Below are positions 53,729 through 62,271 of a DNA stretch of 64,000 nucleotides, piece by piece. The notes beneath the pieces were generated by a model. The model ran no database searches. It was given only the letters and a program-made list of their open reading frames with translations, and was not told where the DNA came from. The DNA comes from Massilia agrisoli (GTDB lineage: Bacteria > Pseudomonadota > Gammaproteobacteria > Burkholderiales > Burkholderiaceae_D), in contig NZ_JAJHPV010000014.1 of assembly GCF_020831365.1 (NCBI RefSeq), forward strand, positions 310,001 through 374,000. The letters are read 5' to 3'. Made by a program: the position numbers and the translations under genes. Numbering within the stretch: position 1 is the first letter of the stretch; every line of letters begins with the position of its first letter.

Positions 53729-54538
53729 CTAGCTGGCGGCGGTCGCGAACGCAAACAAGGCGTCGAGCACGGCGTCGGGCTGCTCCTGCATCATGCTGTG
53801 GCCCGCATCGACCTGCACGATTTTGGCATGAGGCATGGACGCGGTCAGCAATTTTGTCGAGCGCGGCGGGGTCATCATGTCCTTGCTGCCGAACACCATC
53901 AGCACCGGGCAGCGCACCGCTTCCGCCGCCGCCTGGCCGTTGGCGTAGGCGTTACAGGCGGTGAAATCGGTATGGAACAGCTGCCCGGGATTGATGGCCG
54001 ACATGCGCTGCATCAGCCGTTGCGCTACGCCCATCGTGTAGAAGCCCGGCCCGGGGCACGACGGCTTTTGCGCCATCGACGAATGCGACCAGATGTTGAC
54101 CATATCGATCGCGACAGGTTCGTTGTTCTTTGCCGTTTCCAGAAGTGCGTCAGCCACCTTCATCGGGTAGGTGGTGCCCAGCAGCGCCAGCTTGCCGACC
54201 TTTGCCGGGGCCTTGTGCGAGGCTTCCAGCGCGATCAGCGATCCCATGCTGTGGCCGACCAGCATGGCCTGGCCGACGCCCGCCGCATCCAGCACCGCCA
54301 GCAGCCAGTCGGCCATTTCGGGAACGCTGGCCAGCGCCGGCCCTGCGCTGCGGCCATGGCCCGGCATGTCGACCGCCAGCACGTTGAAGCCGTGGTGGGC
54401 AAAATAGCGGGTCTGCAGCGCGAACACCGAGTGGTCGTTCTGGGCGCCGTGGATGAAGGCGACGGTCGGGCGCGAGGCGTCGAAGGCCTTGCCGCCGGTG
54501 TAGCAGTAAGCCTGTTTGCCGTGGACGTCGAGGATCAT
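53729..54538 (-). CDS. Alpha/beta hydrolase
   Basis: A 269-residue hydrolase with the oxyanion motif FIHGAQNDHSVFAL, the nucleophile elbow VGHSMGSLIALEA (serine near 100), an acid candidate in MVFGSKDMMTPP and the histidine in VDAGHSMMQEQPDAV, so a complete triad can be assigned. It lies two bases after the metY stop, so the genes are probably co-transcribed. Substrate unknown. Confidence 0.88.
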   Translation of the reverse strand: MILDVHGKQAYCYTGGKAFDASRPTVAFIHGAQNDHSVFALQTRYFAHHGFNVLAVDMPGHGRSAGPALASVPEMADWLLAVLDAAGVGQAMLVGHSMGSLIALEASHKAPAKVGKLALLGTTYPMKVADALLETAKNNEPVAIDMVNIWSHSSMAQKPSCPGPGFYTMGVAQRLMQRMSAINPGQLFHTDFTACNAYANGQAAAEAVRCPVLMVFGSKDMMTPPRSTKLLTASMPHAKIVQVDAGHSMMQEQPDAVLDALFAFATAAS

Positions 54539-54540
54539 GC

Positions 54541-55851
54541 TCAGGCTCCCTTCTGCGACAGTTTCAGGCCGCGCGCCAGGTCCTCGACCAGGTCCTCGAC
54601 GTTTTCGAGGCCGACCGACAGGCGCATCGTGCCTTCGCGGATGCCCGACGCGGCCAGCTGCTCGGCCGGCACGCGGAAGTGCGTGGTCGAAGCAGGGTGG
54701 ATCACCAGCGACTTGGCGTCGCCGACATTGGCCAGGTGCGAGAAGATCTTGAGCCCGTCGACAAAACGGCGGCCCGCCGCGCGGTCGCCCTTGAGCGTGA
54801 ACGAGAACACCGCGCCGCAGCCCTTTGGCAGCAGGCGCTTGGCCAGTTCGTAGTCGGGGTGGGACTCCAGTTCCGGGTAGGAGACCGATTCCACCGCGGG
54901 ATTCGACAGCAGGAACTCGACCACCTTGCGCGTGTTGGCGACGTGGCGGTCCATGCGCAGGCCCAGGGTCTCGATGCCTTGCAGGACGGCGAAGGCGTTA
55001 TGCGGGCTCATGACGGCGCCGAAATCGCGCAGGCCTTCGCGGCGCGCGCGCAGCGCGAACGGCGCCACCGTGGACTCCTCGGTGAATACCATGCCGTGGA
55101 AGCCGTCGTACGGCTCGCACAGTTCGGCGAAGCGGCCGGTCTTGTCGTATGCCGCCTGCCAGTCGAAGGTGCCGCCGTCGACCAGCAGGCCGCCGATCGC
55201 GGTGCCATGCCCGCACAGGAACTTGGTGGCGGAATGGAAGACCAGGTCGGCGCCGTGGTCGAATGGGCGCAGCAGGTAGGGCGTGGTGAAGGTCGAATCC
55301 ATCATCAGCGGCAGGTGGTTTTCATGCGCGATGGCGGCCACATTCGGGATGTCCAGCACGTCGAGGCCAGGGTTGCCGAGCGTCTCGGCAAACAGTGCCT
55401 TGGTCTCCGGGCGGATCGCGGCGCGCCATGCGTCGGGGTCGCGCGGGTCGACGAAGGTGGTGTCGATGCCGAAGCGCTTCATCGTGTAGGCCAAGAGGTT
55501 CTGCGAGCCGCCGTACAGCGCGCGCGAGGCGACAATGTGCGAACCGGCGCCGGCGATGGTCGCCAGGCCCAGGTGCATCGCGGCCTGGCCGCTGGCGGTG
55601 GCGATGCCCGCGACGCCGCCTTCAAGGGCGGCGATGCGTTCTTCGAGCACCGCGTTGGTGGGGTTCGAGATGCGCGAGTACACATGGCCCGCGCGCTCCA
55701 TGTTGAACAGGGCCGCGGCGTGGTCGGAGTCCTTGAACGCAAACGAGGAGGTGAAATAGACAGGCGTGGCGCGCGCGCCGGTGGCAGGATCCGGGGTGGC
55801 GCCGGCGTGCAGCGACAGCGTGTCGAAGCCTGGGTACTGGGGACCGCTCAT
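54541..55851 (-). CDS. metY: O-acetylhomoserine sulfhydrylase
   Basis: A 436-residue PLP enzyme of the Cys/Met metabolism family that makes homocysteine from O-acetylhomoserine and sulfide. N-terminal GFDTLSLHAGATPDPATGAR, YSRISNPTNAVLEERIAALE, the PLP lysine in VFHSATKFLCGHGTA and HLANVGDAKSLVIHPASTTH are typical of MetY rather than the shorter MetZ. MSGPQYPGFD at 55851 is the chosen start. It precedes an alpha/beta hydrolase gene by two bases. Confidence 0.93.
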   Translation of the reverse strand: MSGPQYPGFDTLSLHAGATPDPATGARATPVYFTSSFAFKDSDHAAALFNMERAGHVYSRISNPTNAVLEERIAALEGGVAGIATASGQAAMHLGLATIAGAGSHIVASRALYGGSQNLLAYTMKRFGIDTTFVDPRDPDAWRAAIRPETKALFAETLGNPGLDVLDIPNVAAIAHENHLPLMMDSTFTTPYLLRPFDHGADLVFHSATKFLCGHGTAIGGLLVDGGTFDWQAAYDKTGRFAELCEPYDGFHGMVFTEESTVAPFALRARREGLRDFGAVMSPHNAFAVLQGIETLGLRMDRHVANTRKVVEFLLSNPAVESVSYPELESHPDYELAKRLLPKGCGAVFSFTLKGDRAAGRRFVDGLKIFSHLANVGDAKSLVIHPASTTHFRVPAEQLAASGIREGTMRLSVGLENVEDLVEDLARGLKLSQKGA

Positions 55852-56016
55852 GGTGGGTTCATCCAAGAAATTGAATGGCCCGCATCGTAGCATGCCAACG
55901 CACGCCAGAAGGCTTTGATTTTTCGCAATGCTGGATTTTTTGCTACGCTTAGGCTACATTCGGATAAAGCTTACAGCCGTGCAAGCGCAGATAAACCTTC
56001 CCACAGGGTGACCACC

Positions 56017-56469
56017 ATGAAAGTCTCTGAAATCCTCCAGGTTAAAGGCAACATCCTGTATACCGCCACCCCCGAAATGCCGCTGGTCGATGCGGTCAAC
56101 ATCATGGCGGAAAAGGATATCGGCTCGCTGGTCGTGATGGAATTCGGCGACCTGGTCGGCATGCTGACCTTCCGCGAAGTGATTAAGACCCTGCACGCGA
56201 ACAATGGTTCGATCGGCGCCGGGACTGTGCGCAAATATATGGACGACCACCCGATCACCGTCACGCCTGACACCGAAGTCAACGAAGTGCGCCGCATGAT
56301 GCTGGAGAAGCACGCGCGCTACCTGCCGGTGATGAATGCCAAGACACTGCTTGGCGTCATCTCGTTTTATGACGTTGCGCGCGCCATGCTCGAAGCCCAG
56401 AACTTCGAGAACCGCATGCTCAAAGCCTACATCCGCGACTGGCCAGCCGAGACAGCGCAAGAAGATTGA
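56017..56469 (+). CDS. CBS-domain protein
   Basis: A 150-residue protein made of two CBS motifs: VKGNILYTATPEMPLVDAVN with IGSLVVMEFGDLVGMLTFRE, then MDDHPITVTPDTEVNEVRRM with ARYLPVMNAKTLLGVISFYD. Such pairs bind adenosine nucleotides. The start at 56017 is set by the conserved MKVSEIL; it lacks a strong Shine-Dalgarno. It is divergent from metY, and the role is unknown. Confidence 0.88.
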   Translation: MKVSEILQVKGNILYTATPEMPLVDAVNIMAEKDIGSLVVMEFGDLVGMLTFREVIKTLHANNGSIGAGTVRKYMDDHPITVTPDTEVNEVRRMMLEKHARYLPVMNAKTLLGVISFYDVARAMLEAQNFENRMLKAYIRDWPAETAQED

Positions 56470-56601
56470 GCATTCATTCCCGCGTTGAAATTCAAACAAG
56501 CTTGCAGGTGAGCTAACGCAAGCGAGCGCGGCATATCGAGAACAGTATGGCTTCAGTACGGCTGCCCTGACGGCCGACTGTAACCATCGAGGAGAAACGA
56601 T

Positions 56602-57432
56602 ATGCGTGCTCACACTGTTTCCGCCAGCGCCTTGCTGCGCTTCCTTGCCGCCGCGACCGTCGTCGCGGGCGCGTTGTCCGCCCCCGCCCACGCGCAAACC
56701 ACTGCCAAATCCGCGGCCACGCTCGACGTGTGCGAAAACGCGGCCACCGGCAAGTGGGTCTACTCGGGCGTCGTCTCGCTGGCGGGCGCAAGCGTGCGCG
56801 GCAGCGTCGCCAGGGTCGAGTACATGGTCCAGAACCGTGTCTATGGAACCGACTACAAGACGAGCTACCGGTCCGCCGCGCTACCCCTGGCCAGCAACGG
56901 AGCGCCGGTGTACGGCTTCAGTATCGAGGCGCCCGCGCTGACCCTGGGCACCATGCGTGGCGCCGCGACGGTGCAGCTGGTCGATCCCGCCAACCCTGCC
57001 CGCATCAGCACGTTTGAGGTGGTGGCCCCCGAAGCGGTGTGCGGCTGCGAGCCGGTCAAAGGGTGCGTGCGCACCCAGGGCTACTGGGGCAACAAGCCGG
57101 GCGTGACCTGGCCGGCGCCGTACAGCCGCACCGCGCTATTCTTCTCCAGCGGCCTGACCCTGCAGCAGGTCCTCGACGCGCCGGTGCAAGGCAGCGGCTA
57201 CCTGATCCTGGCCAAGCAGTACATCGCCGCGGTGCTCAATTACGCTTCGGGCGCATCGGCCCCGCCGAGCGTCATCGACGCCATCAACCAGGCCTCGGCC
57301 TTCTTCTCCGGCGGTACCACGCCCGCCAGCTGCGGCCCCGGCGAATGCGAGGAGCAGATCGCGCTGGCGGCGATACTCGACGCGTACAACAACGGCGTGT
57401 ATCCGGGCGCCCCTGGCCCTTGCCCTGAGTGA
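56602..57432 (+). CDS. Secreted protein with a GYW-motif C-terminal domain
   Basis: A 276-residue exported protein: signal peptide (cleavage after APAHA, residue ~31), an N-terminal beta-rich region (YMVQNRVYGTDYKTSY) and from residue ~155 a cysteine-bearing domain beginning CGCEPVKGCVRTQGYWGNKP, with SGYLILAKQYIAAVLNYASG and SCGPGECEEQIALAAILDAY. I recognise the GYWxN-type domain from other secreted bacterial proteins, often beside surface-sorting signals, but not its function. No PEP-CTERM-like tail is seen. A strong GAGGAGAAACG site precedes the ATG; 132 bp separate it from the CBS gene. Confidence 0.8.
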   Translation: MRAHTVSASALLRFLAAATVVAGALSAPAHAQTTAKSAATLDVCENAATGKWVYSGVVSLAGASVRGSVARVEYMVQNRVYGTDYKTSYRSAALPLASNGAPVYGFSIEAPALTLGTMRGAATVQLVDPANPARISTFEVVAPEAVCGCEPVKGCVRTQGYWGNKPGVTWPAPYSRTALFFSSGLTLQQVLDAPVQGSGYLILAKQYIAAVLNYASGASAPPSVIDAINQASAFFSGGTTPASCGPGECEEQIALAAILDAYNNGVYPGAPGPCPE

Positions 57433-57529
57433 CGCGCAGCGGGGAATGGCGGCAAGGCCGAAGGGCAGGGCAGCAGCATCGCCCGGCGTACGGTAGAATT
57501 GGCTTTTCCGCCTTTCCTCTCTCCCTATC

Positions 57530-58624
57530 ATGTCCGGCAATTCATTTGGCAAGCTGTTTTCCGTCTCAACCTTCGGCGAATCGCATGGCCCGGCCATCGG
57601 CTGCGTCATCGACGGCTGCCCACCCGGACTGCCGCTTTCGGAAGCCGACATCCAGCCCGAGCTTGACCGCCGCCGTCCAGGCACCTCGCGCCATGTCACC
57701 CAGCGCCAGGAGCCGGACCGTGTCGAGATCCTGTCGGGCGTGTACGAAGGCGTCACCACCGGTACCCCGATCGCGCTGCTGATCCGCAATGAAGACCAGC
57801 GTAGCAAGGACTACGGCAATATCGCCGACAGCTTCCGTCCCGGCCATGCCGACTACACCTACTGGCACAAGTACGGCGTGCGCGACCCGCGCGGCGGCGG
57901 CCGTTCGTCGGCGCGCCTGACCGCGCCCGTGGTCGGCGCCGGCGCCATCGCCAAAAAGTGGCTGCTGCAGCAGTACGGTACGGTGTTCAAGGGCTGCATG
58001 AGCCAGCTGGGCGACATCGCGGTGCCGTTTGAAAGCTGGGAGCACGTGCACAACAACCCGTTCTTTGCCGCCAGCGCCGACGCTGCGCTGATCGCGCGCA
58101 TGGAAGATGCAATGGACGAACTGCGCCGCGCCGGCGACTCGATCGGCGCGCGCATCGACGTTGTGGCCCAGAACGTGCCGGTAGGCCTCGGCCAGCCGAT
58201 CTACGACAAGCTCGACGCCGACATCGCGTTTGCCATGATGGGCATTAACGCGGTCAAGGGCGTGGAAATTGGCGCGGGCTTCAGGAGCGTGGAGCAAAAA
58301 GGCTCCGAACATGGCGACGAACTGACGCCGGACGGCTTCATCGGCAATAACGCAGGCGGCGTGCTGGGCGGGATCTCGACCGGGCAGGATATTGCGGTGT
58401 CCATCGCGATCAAGCCGACCTCGTCGATCCGCACACCGCGCCGTTCAATCGACAAGGATGGCAAGCCGGTGACGGTCGAAACCTTTGGCCGCCACGATCC
58501 CTGCGTCGGCATCCGCGCGACCCCGATCGCCGAGGCGATGCTGGCACTGGTGCTGATCGATCACGCGCTGATGCACCGCGCGCAGTGCGGCGACGTGCGC
58601 GTCCACACTCCCCGTATCGCCTGA
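57530..58624 (+). CDS. aroC: Chorismate synthase
   Basis: A 364-residue FMN-dependent lyase completing the shikimate pathway. Signatures are [70 protein letters not shown] and [18 protein letters not shown]. Length agrees with E. coli AroC (361). It converges on the HDOD gene with a 27 bp gap. Confidence 0.98.
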   Translation: MSGNSFGKLFSVSTFGESHGPAIGCVIDGCPPGLPLSEADIQPELDRRRPGTSRHVTQRQEPDRVEILSGVYEGVTTGTPIALLIRNEDQRSKDYGNIADSFRPGHADYTYWHKYGVRDPRGGGRSSARLTAPVVGAGAIAKKWLLQQYGTVFKGCMSQLGDIAVPFESWEHVHNNPFFAASADAALIARMEDAMDELRRAGDSIGARIDVVAQNVPVGLGQPIYDKLDADIAFAMMGINAVKGVEIGAGFRSVEQKGSEHGDELTPDGFIGNNAGGVLGGISTGQDIAVSIAIKPTSSIRTPRRSIDKDGKPVTVETFGRHDPCVGIRATPIAEAMLALVLIDHALMHRAQCGDVRVHTPRIA

Positions 58625-58651
58625 TTTCGCAGGCCCGGACTGCGCGCCGCG

Positions 58652-60151
58652 TCAGCTGACGCGGCCGAGGGCCGCTATCTCGCCCAGGCGGCGCCGTTCC
58701 ACCGCCTTCATCACGAGGGCGCGCAGGTCGTTCATCAGGCCGAATTCCGCCGGGCTTAGCTGGATCGCGGGGAAGCTTGCGTCCCAGTCGCCGTACATGA
58801 AGCCGACCGCCTGGCCGTTGGCGCACAGCGGCAGGATGACGAAGCTGCGCGCGCCGGACAAGGTCTTTTTCCACCAGCCTGGCAGCTTGGCGGCGAACTT
58901 GGAGTCGCGCGCATTCTCGATGAAGATCACGCGGTCGCTGTTGAGCGCCGCGTGGAACACGTTCGGCTCATACGAATCGTTGAAGCGCATGTCGGGCATC
59001 ATGGCCTGGACGCCGTCGCCGAAGCCCATTTTGCAGGTGTACTCCTTGTCGCGGCGATTGCGCATGAACGCCATCGCGTGCGTGAACGACAGGCCCTGGT
59101 ACAGGGTTTCCAGCGCCATCGACGTCATCTGGCCGGGGCTCGCGCTGGCGGCGACGTCGCGCATGTCGGACACCCCGCTGACCAGCACCCGGTTGCCCTC
59201 GGCGCGCATGCGGGTCGAGGCCGCTTCCAGCGCGCGCTTCTCAGCCGGCTTGGCCAGCGGCGCGATCGACAGGTCCGCGGCCGCGGCCACCTTGGCCTTC
59301 TCGATGGCGGCCACCAGGGTGTCCGGCGCGATCCCGAGCATCGCTGAAAAATCCGCGGCAAGCGCGCTGACTGCGTCAAAGCTCCCCGGCTCGTCGCCCC
59401 ACAAGGCGTCGGCGCACTGCGACGACATGGTCGATACCGCGGCCAGCCAGTCGCCGTGCCCGAAGGTGTCGCCGCGTTGGCCCGGCGCCACGCGGCGCAT
59501 GCCGCTGATCAGGTTCGCCGGCAGGCCCCAGTGGCGCGCCGCCGCCAGGCCGACCCGCTCAAGCGACAGGCCAAGCACCTGTTCCGCAGCCTCGTCGTCA
59601 TTGCCGCCGGCTGCGCGCTGGCGCAGCTGCTGCCAGCGTTCGGGCATATAGAACGACACCATCATGCGGCCGAGCGTGTGCAGGATCGAGCAGACCACTG
59701 CTTCCTCGGCTACCTTTGGCGTGCAGCCCGCCGTTACCTGCTGCGCGACCATCCCCGCCAGCACAGCCTTCTCCATTTCGATATGCGCGACTTCGGAGTC
59801 GGGCAGCGATTTGGACAGTTCCTCGATCAGCTTCAGGCCAAGGGCCAGGTGGCCGATTGCCTCGGTCCCCAGCACCAGCACCGCTTTCGATACCGTGTTG
59901 ACGCGCTGGCCGAAGGCTGAATACATGCCGCTGTTTGCAAGCCGCAGCACTTTCTGGGTAAGCACAGGGTCGGTCAGCACCGTCTGCGTCATGTTGAATT
60001 CCTGCTCGTCCTCGCCGCGCATGGCGCCGAGGATGGCGCTGATCGCCTTGGTGAAGCCCGGCATGTCGCCCTGGCGGCGGGTACGTTCCCACAGCAGGGC
60101 CAGGGTGGTCTCGGCGCTCATGGCGGCCAGCGGATTGGCAGTCGTCGTCAT
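58652..60151 (-). CDS. HDOD-GAF-like signalling protein
   Basis: A 499-residue protein: HDOD domain in residues ~35-240 (FTKAISAILGAMRGEDEQEF, VLRLANSGMYSAFGQRVNTV, ILHTLGRMMVSFYMPERWQQ), a linker and a C-terminal GAF-like domain (~320-470) with LYQGLSFTHAMAFMRNRRDK and FVILPLCANGQAVGFMYGDW. The GAF-like part probably binds a small ligand. Its ATG overlaps the stop of the GGDEF-EAL gene (ATGA at 60148-60151), so both are co-translated and likely work in one c-di-GMP-linked pathway. Confidence 0.87.
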   Translation of the reverse strand: MTTTANPLAAMSAETTLALLWERTRRQGDMPGFTKAISAILGAMRGEDEQEFNMTQTVLTDPVLTQKVLRLANSGMYSAFGQRVNTVSKAVLVLGTEAIGHLALGLKLIEELSKSLPDSEVAHIEMEKAVLAGMVAQQVTAGCTPKVAEEAVVCSILHTLGRMMVSFYMPERWQQLRQRAAGGNDDEAAEQVLGLSLERVGLAAARHWGLPANLISGMRRVAPGQRGDTFGHGDWLAAVSTMSSQCADALWGDEPGSFDAVSALAADFSAMLGIAPDTLVAAIEKAKVAAAADLSIAPLAKPAEKRALEAASTRMRAEGNRVLVSGVSDMRDVAASASPGQMTSMALETLYQGLSFTHAMAFMRNRRDKEYTCKMGFGDGVQAMMPDMRFNDSYEPNVFHAALNSDRVIFIENARDSKFAAKLPGWWKKTLSGARSFVILPLCANGQAVGFMYGDWDASFPAIQLSPAEFGLMNDLRALVMKAVERRRLGEIAALGRVS

Positions 60152-61908
60152 TGGTTTCCTGCCCTCAGGTCGGTGGGCAACAGGGCTGTGTACAGGTCTT
60201 CGGTCAGGGCCGCCATGGCAACGTGGGCAGGCATCGGCTTGCCGGTCAGGTAGCCCTGGACGAATTCGCAGCCGCGCTGTTCGAGGTAATGCAGCTGTTC
60301 TTCGGTCTCCACCCCTTCGGCGACGACGGACAGGCCAAGGTGCTTGGCCAGGTCGAGCACCGCGTTGCAGATCGCGCCATCCTTGGGCGCGTCCGGCAGG
60401 TCCTTGACGAAGGCGCGGTCGACCTTGAGCACCGAGATCGGGAAGCGCTTGAGGTAGGCCAGCGAAGAATAGCCGGTGCCGAAGTCGTCGATGGCGATGC
60501 GCGCGCGCCGTTCGGCCATGCGGTTCAGCAGCGCCTCGGCGTGGGCCGGGTCGACCATCAGCGTGCCTTCGGTGATTTCGAGGACCAGCTGGTCGCCGCC
60601 AAGGCCCGAGAAGGCAAGGGCGTCGTCGAGCACGTTGAGGAATTTATCGTTGCGGAACTGGCGCGGGCTGATGTTGACAGAGATGTACAGCTTGCGGCGC
60701 GCCGCTTCCTCGAACTGCTTGAGCTGCACGCAGGCGGCCTTCAGGGCCCAGGCGCCGAGCAGGTTGATCAGGCCATTGGTTTCGGCGATCGGGATGAAGC
60801 GCACCGGCGGCACCATGCCCAGGGTCGGATGCTTCCAGCGCATCAGGGTCTCGAAGCCCTGGATCTGGCGCGTACGCGCGTCGACGATCGGCTGGTAGTA
60901 CAGCAAAAACTCGCCTTCGCGCACCGCCTCGAACATCGCCGCTTCCAGCGAGATGTCGTGCTCCGGCGGGCCGCTGTGGCGCGCGCTGTAGACCACGCAG
61001 CGCGCCTTGCCGGTTTCCTTGGCGCGCGACATGGCGGCGTCGGCCAGCGCCACCAGGCGCACTTCGTCTTCGGCGTGCTGCGGATAGATCGACACGCCGA
61101 CCGATGCGCCCAGGTAGACCGTGTGCTTGTCGATTTCAAACGGCGACTGCAGGGTAGCCAGCAGGCGGCCGGTCACCAGCTTGATCTGGGCTTCGGTATG
61201 CGTGCCCGGCAAGACCGCCACGAACTCGTCGCCGCCGATGCGCGCCAGCGTATCGCTGTCGCGCAGCGTCTTGCGCAGGCGCGCCGCGGCCATGCGCAGG
61301 ACGGCGTCGCCAACCGGATGGCCAAGGCCATCGTTCACTTTTTTGAAGCCATCGAGGCCGATGGTCGCCACCACGAAGCCCTGGCCCGATCGGCGCGACT
61401 GCGCGATCACCATGCGGATGCGGTCCGACAGCAGCAGGCGGTTGGGCAGTTCGGTCAGGCCGTCGTGGGTCGCCATGTGGCGCAGGCGTTCTTCGGTCGC
61501 GCGCTGGGCCGACATGTCGCGCCCGACCGCCAGCAGGGCGCAAGCGCCATCGGGCATCGCCAGCGCGGCAAGGCGGAATTCGAACCAGATTTCTTTTTCC
61601 GGGGTTTTCAGGCGTGCTTCGATGCGGACAGCGTCCGTGGCGCCTGCGGCGTCGGCGATCGCGTTGCGCATGACCGGCTGGTCGGCGTCTGCCACCAAGG
61701 CGGCGAGCGCCATGCCGGGCAGTTCCCCGGCGCGTCCTGTCAGCGCCCCTGCACGCTTGCTCGCCTGCCGGATCGCTCCGGCCGGATCGAGCGCGAACAC
61801 GATGTCGCCGGCCGCTTCCAGCAGCGGGCCAAGCGCCTCGGAGGCGGTGGCGGCCTGCGGCCGGATGGGCAGCGCGCGCTCAGGCACTGGGGGTGGGCTG
61901 GAAAGCAT
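60148..61908 (-). CDS. PAS-GGDEF-EAL protein, probable c-di-GMP phosphodiesterase
   Basis: A 586-residue cytoplasmic protein: PAS-like region (~25-135), GGDEF domain (~145-310) and EAL domain (~320-570). GGDEF is intact at 225-229 with an RxxD I-site at 216-219, but the first metal-binding Asp of the DxD pair is Gly184 (TIGLDGFKKVND), so cyclase activity is doubtful. In the EAL domain the motif is ETL (353-355), keeping the key Glu; NISPRQF, EITEGTLM, IDDFGTGYSSL and VAEGVETEEQ are all present, so it is probably an active phosphodiesterase with GTP as an activator. It is coupled to an HDOD gene and divergent from aidB. Confidence 0.9.
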   Translation of the reverse strand: MLSSPPPVPERALPIRPQAATASEALGPLLEAAGDIVFALDPAGAIRQASKRAGALTGRAGELPGMALAALVADADQPVMRNAIADAAGATDAVRIEARLKTPEKEIWFEFRLAALAMPDGACALLAVGRDMSAQRATEERLRHMATHDGLTELPNRLLLSDRIRMVIAQSRRSGQGFVVATIGLDGFKKVNDGLGHPVGDAVLRMAAARLRKTLRDSDTLARIGGDEFVAVLPGTHTEAQIKLVTGRLLATLQSPFEIDKHTVYLGASVGVSIYPQHAEDEVRLVALADAAMSRAKETGKARCVVYSARHSGPPEHDISLEAAMFEAVREGEFLLYYQPIVDARTRQIQGFETLMRWKHPTLGMVPPVRFIPIAETNGLINLLGAWALKAACVQLKQFEEAARRKLYISVNISPRQFRNDKFLNVLDDALAFSGLGGDQLVLEITEGTLMVDPAHAEALLNRMAERRARIAIDDFGTGYSSLAYLKRFPISVLKVDRAFVKDLPDAPKDGAICNAVLDLAKHLGLSVVAEGVETEEQLHYLEQRGCEFVQGYLTGKPMPAHVAMAALTEDLYTALLPTDLRAGNQ

Positions 61909-62271
61909 CTGGCAAGTGCGACTTTCTTATCATTTAGCCTGGAAATCTCCGGCGCGGCGACGGCAGTCGGGGCGCGGCTGTGTTTGGACCCTTGCAAGTC
62001 TACCAAAGTAGCGCCAAAAGTATTATCGAAAGATGCCAAAACGCATTAAAAATGCATTGGCAAGCTATTGATTTCGTTAAATTTGACTTCGGTCAGCCTT
62101 TTTTGCGTTTGTTCCGGGGCTGCGGCTGCCCTCGCGGGCCGGCCTGCCGCTTGCTTCCCGGTGGTGTTTGCGCTAGCCTCCGCAGGCGGGCGGACCTGGC
62201 TTTGTATATTAAATGGCAACGCCGTTCGACGCCATCGATGAATGAAAAATTAACCCGAAGAGACCGGCCCA
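61909..62271. other. Intergenic region between the GGDEF-EAL gene and aidB
   Basis: A 363 bp, partly AT-rich interval between two divergent genes. It must hold both promoters. One palindrome is visible (listed separately). I see no RNA gene or small ORF. Confidence 0.5.
62034..62062. promoter_or_regulatory. Imperfect palindrome, candidate operator
   Basis: TGCCAA-AAC-GCATT (62034-62047) and AATGC-A-TTGGCA (62051-62062) form an inverted repeat with arms TGCCAA and GCATT and an AAA centre. It lies in the AT-rich part of the divergent region, about 125 bp before the GGDEF-EAL start and 210 bp before aidB. It could be a repressor or activator site for either gene; no match to a known box is claimed. 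Confidence 0.45.
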
